Part shown: positions 26,538 through 35,805 of the stretch, piece by piece
How the letters are laid out: every line of letters begins with the position of its first letter
Numbering within the stretch: the first letter of the stretch is position 1
NCBI GenBank assembly: GCA_001767455.1
Contig: MELC01000016.1
Coordinates: forward strand, 1-40,596
Length of the DNA: 40,596 bases
From: Acidobacteria bacterium RIFCSPLOWO2_12_FULL_66_21
GTDB taxonomy: Bacteria; Acidobacteriota; Vicinamibacteria; Vicinamibacterales; 2-12-FULL-66-21
Direction: 5' to 3'
Program-made: the position numbers and the translations under genes
The notes under the pieces: generated by a model
Seen by the model: the letters and a program-made list of their open reading frames with translations, nothing else
Databases searched by the model: none
What the model was told of the DNA's origin: nothing

Positions 26538-26763
26538 GGTATCCCACACGGCCCGGGAGGACCGGCAAGGCGACAACGAGGATTCCGTCCACCAGCACGT
26601 CTCGCAAGCGGCCGCCGAATTTGGGACGCGCTCGTCCCATCGCCGGACATTCCCCACGGCCGCCGCGCCGGAGCCGCGCCGCAACCGACGGATTCAAAAG
26701 CACTTGCGAAAGTTCGCCGCGCTGGCAGCCGATCCGCAATAGAGCCCGGACGGGGGGAATCCC

Positions 26764-29205
26764 ATGCTGAACGACCTGGAATATGCCCTTCGCGGCCTCC
26801 GGCGCGATCCGGGATTCACGACGGTGGCCGTGCTGACCCTGGCACTCGGGATTGGCGCCAACACCGCCGTCTTCAATCTCGTGCGCGCGGTCTTTCTCGC
26901 GCCGCTGCCGTTCGCGGACGCCGATCGTCTCGTCTCGATCGCCGAGCGGCGGCCGACGAGCCGCGACGCGAATCTGCCGATCTCGGGCCACGAGTATGCC
27001 GCGTGGCGTGAACAGAACACGGCCTTCGAATCGCTGGCGCTGCACCGCCCCGAGCGGCTGACCTTGACCGGCGCCGGCGATCCGGAGATGGTCGAGGTCC
27101 TCCGCGCATCGACCGAGTACCTGCCCCTCCTTCGCATGCGCCCTGGACTGGGGCGCATCTTCGCCGCCGGAGAGGACCGCGACGGCGCGCACGTGGCGAT
27201 CCTGAGCGATGCGTTCTGGCGGACGCGCTTCGGCGCGGACCCGGCCGCGCTGGGCAGGGCCATCACGCTCGACAACCAGTCGTACATGGTCATCGGCATC
27301 CTCAGCCCCCTCCCGCCATCGCTCACGCCGGACGTCGTGCTGCCCATCAATCTGACCGACGAACTGCGCGCGGCCGGGCGGCATCGGCTCAGTGTCATCG
27401 GCCGGCTGAAACCTGGCGCCACTCTGCGGCAGGCGCAATCCAACCTCGACCAAATCGCGGCGCGGCTGGCGGCCGAGTACCCCGACACGAACACGGGGCA
27501 TGAGGTCATCCTGACACCGCTCCGGGAGGACCTGGTCGGCGGGTATCGCCGCGCGCTCGTGCTCCTGATGGGCGCCGTGGGATGCGTTCTTCTCATCGGC
27601 TGTGTGAACGTGGCCAATCTGCTGCTCGCCCGCGGCGCCTCGCGACACAAGGAGATCGCGATTCGTGTCGCGCTCGGCGCGACCCGCGCGCGCGTCACGC
27701 GCCAGTTGATTGCCGACGGTCTGGCGCTGGCCGCGCTCGGCGGCGCGGCCGGATTGCTCCTGTCGGCGTGGATCATGGACCTCGTGCCCGCCATCACCGC
27801 GGTTGACATCCCGTTGATCGAAACGGCCAGGCTCGACTGGACGGCATTTGCGCTCTGCGCCGCCATCTCGGTGGCGGCGGGCCTCGCGGCCGGTGTCGCA
27901 CCGGCGCTGGCGTCCTCGCGCATTCGTCCTGCCGGGCTGGGTGGGGGCCGCCGCGCCTCGGACGATGCGAGCCGGCAGCGGCTGCGATCGATGCTGGTCG
28001 CCTCAGAGGTCGCCTTGACTCTGGTCCTGCTGGTCGGCGCCGGACTGATGATCGCAAGCTTCGCGAAGCTGGTCTCGACCGATCCGGGCTTTCGCACGAA
28101 GGGCGTGCTGGTGGTGCCCGTGGATCTTCCTGCCGCCAGGTACGCCGGCGCGGCAGATCGGCGCACGTTCTACGACCGACTGCTCGAGCGGCTGCGGGCG
28201 ATCCCGGGCGTCGAGGCAGCCGGCGCCGTATCGAACCTGCCGCTCGGCGGCAGCGACAACTGGATGCAGTTCACCCTCGCGGGACGTCCGGCGCCCGAAC
28301 CCGGCCACGAGAACTTCGCCGCATTCCGGATGACGACGCCCGACTACTTCCGCGCGCTCGGCATCCCATTGACGCGCGGGCGATTCTTCACTCCAGGCGA
28401 CGCGCGCATGGCGGTGCCGCTGATCCGCTGGTTCCCGCAGCAGCCTCAACCGCCCGGATTCGACAGGCCGCAGGCCGCGCCGGTCGCGATTGTCAGCGAG
28501 ACGGCGGCCCGTCGGTTCTGGCCGGGCGAGGATCCGATCGGCCGGCAGATCCGCGTCCTCTTCAGCCCGGACATCACGATTGTCGGCACCGTCGGCGACA
28601 TCAAGCACAACGGGCTGGATGCCCCGGCGTCGCCGCACATCTACCTCGCGCACAGCCAGGAACCCTGGGGCTCGGTGTCGGTCGTTGTCAGGACATCCGG
28701 CGCGGATCTGGCGCTCGCTCCGGCCCTGCGCGCCGAGGTGCATGCGCTCGATCCGGGCCTGCCTGTCACGGTCAGGACGATGGACGACGTGGTCGGCGCG
28801 TCTGTGGGACAGCCCCGGTTCTACGCGCTGCTGATCGGGCTGTTCGGCGCGGTCGCACTGGCGCTCGCCGTCGTTGGAATATTCGGCGTGGTCAGCTACG
28901 TGACGGCGGGACGGACGAGGGAAATCGGCGTCCGCGTTGCGCTCGGCGCGCGGCCGCGCGAGATCCTCCGGCTGGTCATCGGCCAGGGCATGCGGCCGAT
29001 TGCCGCGGGGATTGCGGCCGGCATCGGTGCGGCCCTTCTGGCCACGCGGCAGATCTCCAGTCTCCTGTTCGGTGTGACGCCGGCCGATCCGCTGACCTTC
29101 GCGACGGTCGTGCTGCTGCTGACCGCGGTCGGTCTGGGGGCGTGCTGGCTGCCCGCGCGCCGTGCCTCACGAGTCGATCCGGTCACAGCCCTTCGGGCGG
29201 AGTGA
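26764..29205 (+). CDS. MacB/FtsX-type orphan ABC permease (ADOP), copy 1
   Basis: Inner-membrane protein of 813 residues in which the MacB-type unit (helix, periplasmic MacB core, three-helix FtsX core) is duplicated. The typical start is MLNDLEYALRGLRRDPGFTTVAVLTLALGIGANTAVF. The first FtsX core begins LVLLMGAVGCVLLIGCVNVANLLLARGASRHKEIAIRVALGA. The second periplasmic region follows ~440-640, then GLFGAVALALAVVGIFGVVSYVTAGRTREIGVRVALGARP and the hallmark end PARRASRVDPVTALRAE. No ATPase gene is adjacent, as is normal for this acidobacterial family. GGGGGGAA precedes the ATG. The second copy starts 8 bp after the stop. Confidence 0.92.
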   Translation: MLNDLEYALRGLRRDPGFTTVAVLTLALGIGANTAVFNLVRAVFLAPLPFADADRLVSIAERRPTSRDANLPISGHEYAAWREQNTAFESLALHRPERLTLTGAGDPEMVEVLRASTEYLPLLRMRPGLGRIFAAGEDRDGAHVAILSDAFWRTRFGADPAALGRAITLDNQSYMVIGILSPLPPSLTPDVVLPINLTDELRAAGRHRLSVIGRLKPGATLRQAQSNLDQIAARLAAEYPDTNTGHEVILTPLREDLVGGYRRALVLLMGAVGCVLLIGCVNVANLLLARGASRHKEIAIRVALGATRARVTRQLIADGLALAALGGAAGLLLSAWIMDLVPAITAVDIPLIETARLDWTAFALCAAISVAAGLAAGVAPALASSRIRPAGLGGGRRASDDASRQRLRSMLVASEVALTLVLLVGAGLMIASFAKLVSTDPGFRTKGVLVVPVDLPAARYAGAADRRTFYDRLLERLRAIPGVEAAGAVSNLPLGGSDNWMQFTLAGRPAPEPGHENFAAFRMTTPDYFRALGIPLTRGRFFTPGDARMAVPLIRWFPQQPQPPGFDRPQAAPVAIVSETAARRFWPGEDPIGRQIRVLFSPDITIVGTVGDIKHNGLDAPASPHIYLAHSQEPWGSVSVVVRTSGADLALAPALRAEVHALDPGLPVTVRTMDDVVGASVGQPRFYALLIGLFGAVALALAVVGIFGVVSYVTAGRTREIGVRVALGARPREILRLVIGQGMRPIAAGIAAGIGAALLATRQISSLLFGVTPADPLTFATVVLLLTAVGLGACWLPARRASRVDPVTALRAE

Positions 29206-29213
29206 AGCACAGC

Positions 29214-31649
29214 ATGTCCATCTTCAACGATGCCCGCTACGCCGTCCGCACACTGCTGCGCGCGCCCGGCTTTTCCGCCGTGGCCATCGTCACGCTCGCG
29301 CTGGGGATCGGCGCGAACACGGCGATCTTCAGCGTGGTGAACGGCGTGCTGCTGCGCAGGCTGCCGTACCTGCACGCCGAGCGAATCGTGCAGCTCTGGA
29401 GCGCCACGCCCGACGAGCCGCGCGGCGGGTACTCGGCCGCCGACTTCCTCGACGTGCAGCGGCGCAACCAGACGCTGGCCGCGATTGCCGGGTATCGCGA
29501 GGACGCGCTCACGATTTCCATGCCGGGCGGCGAGCCCGTGCGCGTCCTGGCTACGGTCGTGACCGCCGACTATTTCGACATATTCGGAACGCCGGCGGAC
29601 CTCGGCCGGACGTTCAGCGGCGCGGCGGACGGGACGGCGCACGAGCCGCTCATCGTCCTCAGCCGCGAGACGTGGCTGCACCAGTTGAGCGGCGACCCGC
29701 ACGCGGCAGGCCGGCGCATCCGCGTCAACGGGGTGCCGCACATGGTTGTCGGCATCATGCCCGCCAGTTTCGATTACCCGGCGGGCACAAAGGCGTGGGT
29801 GCTCTCGCCGCTCGCCGTGCCGACACCACAGATCGACATCGCGGGCGATCTCCTCGAGACACGCGACGTGCACTATTTCAAGGCGGTGGGCCTCCTCGCG
29901 CCGGGTGTCACGACCGACGCGGCGCAGGTGGACCTGACGGCGGTTGCGGCCGGCCTCGCCCGCGAGTACCCGCAATCCAACAGCCGCCGAACCATCCGGC
30001 TGCTGCCGCTCCACGATGAGGTGGTCGGAGACGTGCGCGACGCGCTCCTGCTCCTCCTCGGCGCGGTCGGCGTCGTGCTGCTCATCGCCTGCGCGAACGT
30101 GGCGAGCCTGCTGCTCGCGCGAGCCTCGGGCCGGCGGCGCGAGATCGCGGTGCGCGCCGCGCTCGGCGCTTCGCGCGGCCATCTGGTCCGACAACTCGTG
30201 GTCGAGAGCCTCGTGCTCGGCGTCGCCGGCGGCGTCGCTGGTTTGATCACCGGCACGTGGGCGGTCGCGCTTCTGGTACGGGTCCTGCCGGCGGGCATTC
30301 CCCGCGTCGAGCAGATCGGCATCGACACGCGCGTCGCGGCGGTGGCCGTCCTGCTCTCGCTGGCAAGCGCGCTGCTCTTCGGACTCGCGCCGGCGTGGCA
30401 GGCCTCGCGCGCCGACGCGTCGGCGGTGCTGCACGAGGCCGGCGAGCGCGGATCGACGGCGGGGCGCGGACGCGCGCGCACACGCGCTGTCCTGGTCGTG
30501 GGTGAGATCGCGCTGACGCTGGTGCTGCTCGTGGCGGCCGGGCTGCTCGTGAACAGCTTCGTACGGCTCCAGCGCGTGGAGCCTGGCTTCCGCATCGCCG
30601 GGGTGACGCTCGTCTCGCTGCCGCTGCCCCAGGCCCAGTATCCGGACGGCAAGCGGCAGGCGGCCTTCTATCAGCGGGTGCTCGACGCGGTCCGCCAGCA
30701 CGGCGGCGTGCAGTCGGCGGCGCTCCTGTTCCCGACGCCGCTCGAGGGAGACAACGCGCGCGGTTCATTCACGATCGAGGGGCGGCCACCAGCCAGCCGG
30801 GGCGATTCGCCGTTCGGCGCGATCGCGTCGGTCTCTCCCGGCTACTTTCACACGATGGGCATTCCGCTGGTCAAAGGACGGGATTTCACCGCACAGGATC
30901 GCGAACCGGCGCCCGCCGTGGTCATCGTGAACCAGTCGCTCGCGCGCAAGTACTGGGCTGACGACGAACCCGTCGGCAGGCATATTCGCTTTGGGGACAC
31001 CAACGAGGACTGGGTGACGGTTGTGGGCATCGCGGCCGACGCGGAAAACGTCGGACTGGGCAAGGATCCGGTGCCGATGATGTACCTGCCTTACCAGTTC
31101 TTCACGCTGCCGTTCATGAGCGCGGCCGTCCTCAGCGATGGGGGCACGGCCATCGCGGCGAGCGCCGTGCGCGACGCGGTGCGCGCCATCGACCCGGAGA
31201 TGCCGCTCGACAAGGTCGAGCCGCTCAGCGACCTGATCGCCGGCGAGGTCGCCGAGCCGCGGTTCAGGGCGATGGTCATTGCCGCATTCGCGCTGATGGC
31301 GACGCTCCTGGCGGCCATCGGGGTGTACGGGTTGATCAGCTACTCGGTCGCGCAGCGCACGCGCGAGATCGGCATTCGCGTCGCCCTCGGCGCGCAGCCG
31401 GGACAGGTGATGGGGCCGGTGCTCACTGAAGGACTGACGCTCGCGCTCGCCGGGATCGGCATCGGGCTCGTGGCGGCCGCGGCGGCGACGCGCCTGTTCG
31501 CGGGGTTTCTGTTCGACGTGCGCGCGCTCGATCCAGTGACATTCGGCGCCGTCGCCGTCCTGCTCCTCGCCGTCGCGCTCCTGGCCAGCTACATTCCGTC
31601 CAGACGCGCGCTGCGAATCGATCCCATCGACGCGCTGCGAGGCGAATAA
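29214..31649 (+). CDS. MacB/FtsX-type orphan ABC permease (ADOP), copy 2
   Basis: Tandem paralog of 811 residues with the same duplicated architecture. It opens MSIFNDARYAVRTLLRAPGFSAVAIVTLALGIGANTAIFSVVNGVLLRRLPY; the first FtsX core contains GVVLLIACANVASLLLARASGRRREIAVRAALGAS. A second periplasmic core follows, then TLLAAIGVYGLISYSVAQRTREIGIRVALGAQP and IPSRRALRIDPIDALRGE. The ATG at 29214 is the standard family start. The gene is only moderately similar to copy 1, so the duplication is old. It converges with the coiled-coil membrane protein gene, with three bases between the stop codons. Role: probably a mechanotransmitter or efflux permease using an ATPase encoded elsewhere. Confidence 0.92.
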   Translation: MSIFNDARYAVRTLLRAPGFSAVAIVTLALGIGANTAIFSVVNGVLLRRLPYLHAERIVQLWSATPDEPRGGYSAADFLDVQRRNQTLAAIAGYREDALTISMPGGEPVRVLATVVTADYFDIFGTPADLGRTFSGAADGTAHEPLIVLSRETWLHQLSGDPHAAGRRIRVNGVPHMVVGIMPASFDYPAGTKAWVLSPLAVPTPQIDIAGDLLETRDVHYFKAVGLLAPGVTTDAAQVDLTAVAAGLAREYPQSNSRRTIRLLPLHDEVVGDVRDALLLLLGAVGVVLLIACANVASLLLARASGRRREIAVRAALGASRGHLVRQLVVESLVLGVAGGVAGLITGTWAVALLVRVLPAGIPRVEQIGIDTRVAAVAVLLSLASALLFGLAPAWQASRADASAVLHEAGERGSTAGRGRARTRAVLVVGEIALTLVLLVAAGLLVNSFVRLQRVEPGFRIAGVTLVSLPLPQAQYPDGKRQAAFYQRVLDAVRQHGGVQSAALLFPTPLEGDNARGSFTIEGRPPASRGDSPFGAIASVSPGYFHTMGIPLVKGRDFTAQDREPAPAVVIVNQSLARKYWADDEPVGRHIRFGDTNEDWVTVVGIAADAENVGLGKDPVPMMYLPYQFFTLPFMSAAVLSDGGTAIAASAVRDAVRAIDPEMPLDKVEPLSDLIAGEVAEPRFRAMVIAAFALMATLLAAIGVYGLISYSVAQRTREIGIRVALGAQPGQVMGPVLTEGLTLALAGIGIGLVAAAAATRLFAGFLFDVRALDPVTFGAVAVLLLAVALLASYIPSRRALRIDPIDALRGE

Positions 31650-31652
31650 GCC

Positions 31653-32282
31653 TCAGTGGCCCGGACCGACGGACACCTCGTAGGCGGCGATATCGATCGA
31701 CGGCCCGGCGCCGGCCGTTGCGGTCAGGAGAATCTCGTACGATCCCACCGCCAGCACATCGCCGGTCGTCCGCGCGACGACGGCCGGGCGGCCATCGACC
31801 GTCGTCAGCGGCAATCCGCCCCGCGTCCAGACGACTTCACCCGTCGACCACCTGCGCACCGTGACGGTGCACGTCTTCGCGCGCGCCGCGGCCCCGCGCG
31901 GCAGGACCAGCCGCAGGTCGATAACCTCGCCGGCTGACGGCGGTTCGACGGAAGGCGCCGGCGGAGTCGCGGCTCGAGTGGTCAGCGGCGTCAGCGTCAG
32001 CGTCAGCGTCGGCGGCGCGGCTGCCGGCGCGGCCGCGCTGCCACGCAGCCGCGCCACTTCCATCGACAGCGCCTCCCGCGCCGACTGCTCGCGGGCGAAC
32101 CGGATCTCGAGCTGCTGGCGCTCCAGCCGTGCGTTCAGATTGTCGGCGCGCAGCGCGTTGAGCTCCGCACGCTGGCGCCGGACGACGACCGCCTCGCCGG
32201 CCACGAGCACGATCAGGACCACGGCAAGCGCGATGAAGATCCACTGCACGGCCGGACGCTCGAACCCGCTCACGCGACGCAT
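31653..32282 (-). CDS. Single-pass membrane protein with coiled coil, unknown function
   Basis: Protein of 209 residues with one N-terminal transmembrane helix (WIFIALAVVLIVLVAGEAVVV). A coiled coil follows (RRQRAELNALRADNLNARLERQQLEIRFAREQSAREALSMEVARL), then an Ala/Pro/Thr linker containing TLTLTLT encoded by a six-base GCGTCA-type microsatellite. The C-terminal ~95-residue strand-rich domain (VIDLRLVLPRGAAARAKTCTVTVRR ... GSYEILLTA) looks like a small beta-sandwich, probably outside the cytoplasm. Similar proteins sit in acidobacterial anti-sigma or CHAT-type loci, but no family is certain. ATG 32282 is preferred over GTG one codon upstream. It is divergent from the second propeller gene. 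Confidence 0.72.
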   Translation of the reverse strand: MRRVSGFERPAVQWIFIALAVVLIVLVAGEAVVVRRQRAELNALRADNLNARLERQQLEIRFAREQSAREALSMEVARLRGSAAAPAAAPPTLTLTLTPLTTRAATPPAPSVEPPSAGEVIDLRLVLPRGAAARAKTCTVTVRRWSTGEVVWTRGGLPLTTVDGRPAVVARTTGDVLAVGSYEILLTATAGAGPSIDIAAYEVSVGPGH

Positions 32283-32366
32283 CACTGCGACACGTTATAC
32301 TGTTCCGCGCTTTTGTGCGCCCCTTTTTGACGGGCGACTCCCACCGTGTTCGAGGCGGAACATCCT

Positions 32367-35300
32367 ATGTGCATCGCTCGCCGGCTGCTCATCGTCCCCA
32401 TCGCCCTGCTCCTCCTCGGCCCCGCGCTGACCGCCCAGGATGCCCAGAAGCCCACCGACCCGCCCGAGTTCAAGGCGCTCAAGTACCGTCCGATAGGCCC
32501 CGCCGCCGGCGGACGAGTCGCCCGGGTGGCGGGCATCGCCGGCGATCCGACGACTTACTACGCCGCGGCGGCGTCGGGGGGCGTGTGGAAGTCGAGCGAC
32601 GGCGGCGCGACGTGGAAGAGCGTGTTCGACGACCAGCCCGTTTCGTCGACCGGCTCGATCGCCGTCGCACCCTCCGATCCCAACGTCGTCTACGTCGGGT
32701 CGGGTGAAGCGAATATCCGCGGCAACGTCGCCGCGGGGAACGGCATCTACAAATCCGTCGACGCGGGAAAGACCTGGAAGCACGTCTGGAAGCAGGAGGG
32801 GCAGATCGGCACGATGGTCGTCCACCCCTCGAATCCCGACATCGCGTTCGCCGCGGTGCTCGGCCACGCCTTCGGGCCGAACCCCGAGCGGGGCGTCTAT
32901 CGCACCACCGACGGCGGCGCGACGTGGCAGCAGGTGCTGAAGAAGGACGCCGACACGGGCGCGTCGAGCGTCTCCATGGACCCGTCCAACCCGTCGATTC
33001 TCTTCGCGGGGTTCTGGCAGGCACGGCGCCTGCCGTGGGATCTCGTCAGCGGGGGCCCCGGCAGCGGTCTCTACGTGTCGCGCGACGGAGGCTCCACGTG
33101 GAAGCCGCTCACGGGCAACGGGCTGCCCGAGGGAATCTGGGGCAAGGTCGCCGTCGCGGTCGCGCCATCGGACGGCCGCCGCGTGTACGCGCTGATCGAA
33201 GCCGACAAGGGCGGGCTGTACCGGTCGGACGACGGCGGCGAGAACTGGGAACGCACCAACGCGTCGCGCGCGCTCAGCCAACGCGCGTGGTACTACACGA
33301 CGATCACCGTCAACCCCGTGAACCGTGAGGATGTCTGGTTCCCGCAGGTGCCGATGCTGCATTCGATCGACGGCGGGAAGACGCTCGACTACGTCAAGGG
33401 CATCCACCACGGCGACCATCACGATATCTGGATCGATCCGAAGAACCCGCGCCGGATGATCTCGGCGAACGACGGCGGCGTGGACATCACGACCAACGGC
33501 GGCGAGACGTGGTTCGCGCCGCCGCTGCCGATCAACCAGTTCTATCACGTGGCCACCGACACGCACGTGCCGTACCGCGTCGAGGGGGCGATGCAGGATC
33601 TCGGCACCGCGCAGGGCCCGAGCCGGAGCCTGCGGGGCGCGATTGCGCTGACCGACTGGCATCGGGTCGGCGGCGGCGAAGCCGGATACGTCGTGTCGGA
33701 CGCCGGCGATCCGAACATCGTCTACGCGGGCGAGTACCTCGGCATCATCACGAGGTTCGACGAGCGCACCGGCGAGTCGCGCAACGTGAGCGCGTGGCCG
33801 GAGAATCCGTCCGGCCACGGCGGTGAAGACATGCGGTACCGCTTCCAGTGGACGGCGCCGATCGCCTTGTCACCCCACGACCCGAAAGTGATCTATCACG
33901 GCGCGCAGGTGATCCTCCGCACGATCGACGGCGGGCAGTCGTGGGAGACGATCAGCCCGGATCTCACGCGCAACGACAAGACGAAACAGAAATGGGCGGG
34001 CGGGCCGATTACCGGCGACAACACGGGGGTGGAAACCTACGGCACCGTGTTCGCCATCGCTGAATCGCCGAAACAGAAAGGCGTCATCTGGGCGGGCAGC
34101 GACGACGGGCTCGTGCACGTGACGCGCGACGCGGGGGCGCACTGGGCCGACGTCACCGCCGCGATGCCGGGCGTGCCCGAATGGGGCACCGTCAGCATGA
34201 TCGAGCCGTCGCCGTTCGACGCGGCCGCCGCCTATGTCGTCGTCGACGCGCACCGGCTCGACAACATGCATCCCTATGTGTACAAGACCGCTGACTTCGG
34301 CCGATCCTGGACGAGGCTCGATGGTGCGCTCCCCCAGGATGTGTACCTGCATGCCGTGCGGGAAGATCCGGCGAAGGCGGGATTGCTCTACCTCGGAACG
34401 GAGCGTGGCGTCATGTTCTCAGCGGACGAAGGGCGAACCTGGCGTCCGCTGAAGCTGAATCTGCCGACGGTCGCGGTCCACGATCTCGTGGTCAAGGGAC
34501 ACGATCTGATCGTCGGGACGCACGGCCGATCCGTGTGGATCCTCGACGACCTCCAGCCGGTGCGCGAGATGAGCGGCAAGGTCGCGGGCGAAGACGTCCA
34601 CCTGTTCCCCGTCGCCGACGCGATCCGCTGGCGGTACGGCAGCCGTCCCTGGGGCACCGCGGCCACCTTCGAGAACCCGCCGCGCGGCGCGTCGATCTAC
34701 TACTTCCTGAAAGAGAAGCCAAAGGGCGAGCTCAAGATCGAGATTCTCGCGGGCGACGGCCGCCTCGTGCGGACCCTCAGCAGCGTGCCGCGCGAACCGG
34801 ATTACAGCAGCGAGGAGGACAAGCCGGAGGATTTCAAGAAGCGCGCGCTTCCCGCCGACGCCGGGGTGCAGCGTGCCGTATGGGATCTCGCGTGGGAGGG
34901 CGCGAAGAAGATCAAGGGAGGGAAGATCGACACCGGCGATCCCACGGAAGGACCGCGCGCCGTGCCGGGCACGTACACGGTCCGGCTGAGTGTCGACGGC
35001 AGGACGGCCACCTCGCCGTTGCGCGTCGCGCCAGACCCGCGCGGCAGCCTGCCGCCGTCCGACCTCGAGGCGCAGCTCCAGTTCGCGCTGCGCGTCCGTG
35101 ACGACATCAGCCGCCTGACTGGTCTCGTCAACCAGGTACGGTCCGTGCGCGATCAACTCCAGGCGCGCGCACGGGCGCTCGACAGCCGGAAGGGTGAAGC
35201 GCCCGTCGCGCGGCTCCTGGCCACGTCCGACGCGGTGGTGAAGAAGGCGGATGGCCTCGAAGACCGGTTGCACAATCCCACGGCGGAAGTCGTCTACGAC

Positions 35301-35531
35301 ATTCTCGCGATGCGCGGCGGCACGCGCCTCTACTCGCGTCTCGCGCCGCTTCAGATGTGGGCCGTCGAAGCCGACGGGCCGCCCACCACGGGGATGCGCC
35401 AGGTGCTGGAGATTCAGGAGAAAGAGCTGTCGGACCTCGAACGAGAAACCACGACGTTCATCATGCAGGACGTCGCGGAGCTCAACCAGGCTGCCGCCCA
35501 GCTGGGGCTCCCGTTCGTCATCGTGCGCTAG
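32367..35531 (+). CDS. Secreted Asp-box/VPS10-like beta-propeller protein (paralog 2)
   Basis: Exported protein of 1,054 residues. A signal peptide (RRLLIVPIALLLLGPALTAQ) is followed by a propeller with about ten Asp-box repeats: SSDGGATWKSVF, SVDAGKTWKHVW, TTDGGATWQQVL, SRDGGSTWKPL, SDDGGENWERT, TIDGGQSWETI, TRDAGAHWADV, TADFGRSWTRL and others. Histidine-rich stretches such as GIHHGDHHDIWIDPKN occur as in paralog 1 (HSDHHAIWIDPKN). The C-terminal ~250 residues contain a strand-rich module and then long helices (FALRVRDDISRLTGLVNQVRSVRDQLQARARAL), absent from paralog 1. It lacks paralog 1's Gly-rich inserts. GTG 32346 is an alternative start. Often annotated glycosyl hydrolase; activity is unproven. 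Confidence 0.88.
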   Translation: MCIARRLLIVPIALLLLGPALTAQDAQKPTDPPEFKALKYRPIGPAAGGRVARVAGIAGDPTTYYAAAASGGVWKSSDGGATWKSVFDDQPVSSTGSIAVAPSDPNVVYVGSGEANIRGNVAAGNGIYKSVDAGKTWKHVWKQEGQIGTMVVHPSNPDIAFAAVLGHAFGPNPERGVYRTTDGGATWQQVLKKDADTGASSVSMDPSNPSILFAGFWQARRLPWDLVSGGPGSGLYVSRDGGSTWKPLTGNGLPEGIWGKVAVAVAPSDGRRVYALIEADKGGLYRSDDGGENWERTNASRALSQRAWYYTTITVNPVNREDVWFPQVPMLHSIDGGKTLDYVKGIHHGDHHDIWIDPKNPRRMISANDGGVDITTNGGETWFAPPLPINQFYHVATDTHVPYRVEGAMQDLGTAQGPSRSLRGAIALTDWHRVGGGEAGYVVSDAGDPNIVYAGEYLGIITRFDERTGESRNVSAWPENPSGHGGEDMRYRFQWTAPIALSPHDPKVIYHGAQVILRTIDGGQSWETISPDLTRNDKTKQKWAGGPITGDNTGVETYGTVFAIAESPKQKGVIWAGSDDGLVHVTRDAGAHWADVTAAMPGVPEWGTVSMIEPSPFDAAAAYVVVDAHRLDNMHPYVYKTADFGRSWTRLDGALPQDVYLHAVREDPAKAGLLYLGTERGVMFSADEGRTWRPLKLNLPTVAVHDLVVKGHDLIVGTHGRSVWILDDLQPVREMSGKVAGEDVHLFPVADAIRWRYGSRPWGTAATFENPPRGASIYYFLKEKPKGELKIEILAGDGRLVRTLSSVPREPDYSSEEDKPEDFKKRALPADAGVQRAVWDLAWEGAKKIKGGKIDTGDPTEGPRAVPGTYTVRLSVDGRTATSPLRVAPDPRGSLPPSDLEAQLQFALRVRDDISRLTGLVNQVRSVRDQLQARARALDSRKGEAPVARLLATSDAVVKKADGLEDRLHNPTAEVVYDILAMRGGTRLYSRLAPLQMWAVEADGPPTTGMRQVLEIQEKELSDLERETTTFIMQDVAELNQAAAQLGLPFVIVR

Positions 35532-35667
35532 CCCGCGCCCGGGCTAGTCCTGAGCGAAGGCCCGAGAATCGGGCCTGAGTCGAAGCCCGCCCTTCGACGC
35601 TGCTCAGGGCGCAGTGAGCGTAGTCGAACTGCGAAGGGCGGACCATTCGGGCCCTCACGAATGGTCC
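35532..35667. repeat. Nested intergenic inverted repeats
   Basis: CCGCCCTTCG (35587-35596) pairs with CGAAGGGCGG (35632-35641), enclosing CTCAGGGC and TGAGCG-type motifs. GGACCATTCG (35640-35649) pairs perfectly with CGAATGGTCC (35658-35667) over an 8-base loop. It resembles an interspersed REP-like element and may also terminate the propeller transcript. The remaining ~130 bp before the BON gene shows nothing else that I can name. Confidence 0.7.
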
Positions 35668-35805
35668 GGGCTAGCGTCGCGGTTCGCTACGGCTCGGGCG
35701 GCGCGCCGTCGAAATCGCACGGAATCGGCCCACGAATCGCGGCGCCGCGCTGGTGCGATTGTTGCTCCTCCCCGAGGGTTGTGTTCCTACACAGGGGAGG
35801 TACAG

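Noticed and set aside
26538-26763. N-terminal extension of the AraC regulator upstream of 26537
   Set aside because: The extension is low-complexity and absent from the usual family length; the ATG at 26537 fits the sensor domain start.
28896-30701. 601-codon minus-strand open frame opposite the permease pair
   Set aside because: Composition is that of an antisense shadow (His/Arg/Asp-rich without domains); the plus-strand frames carry full family motifs.
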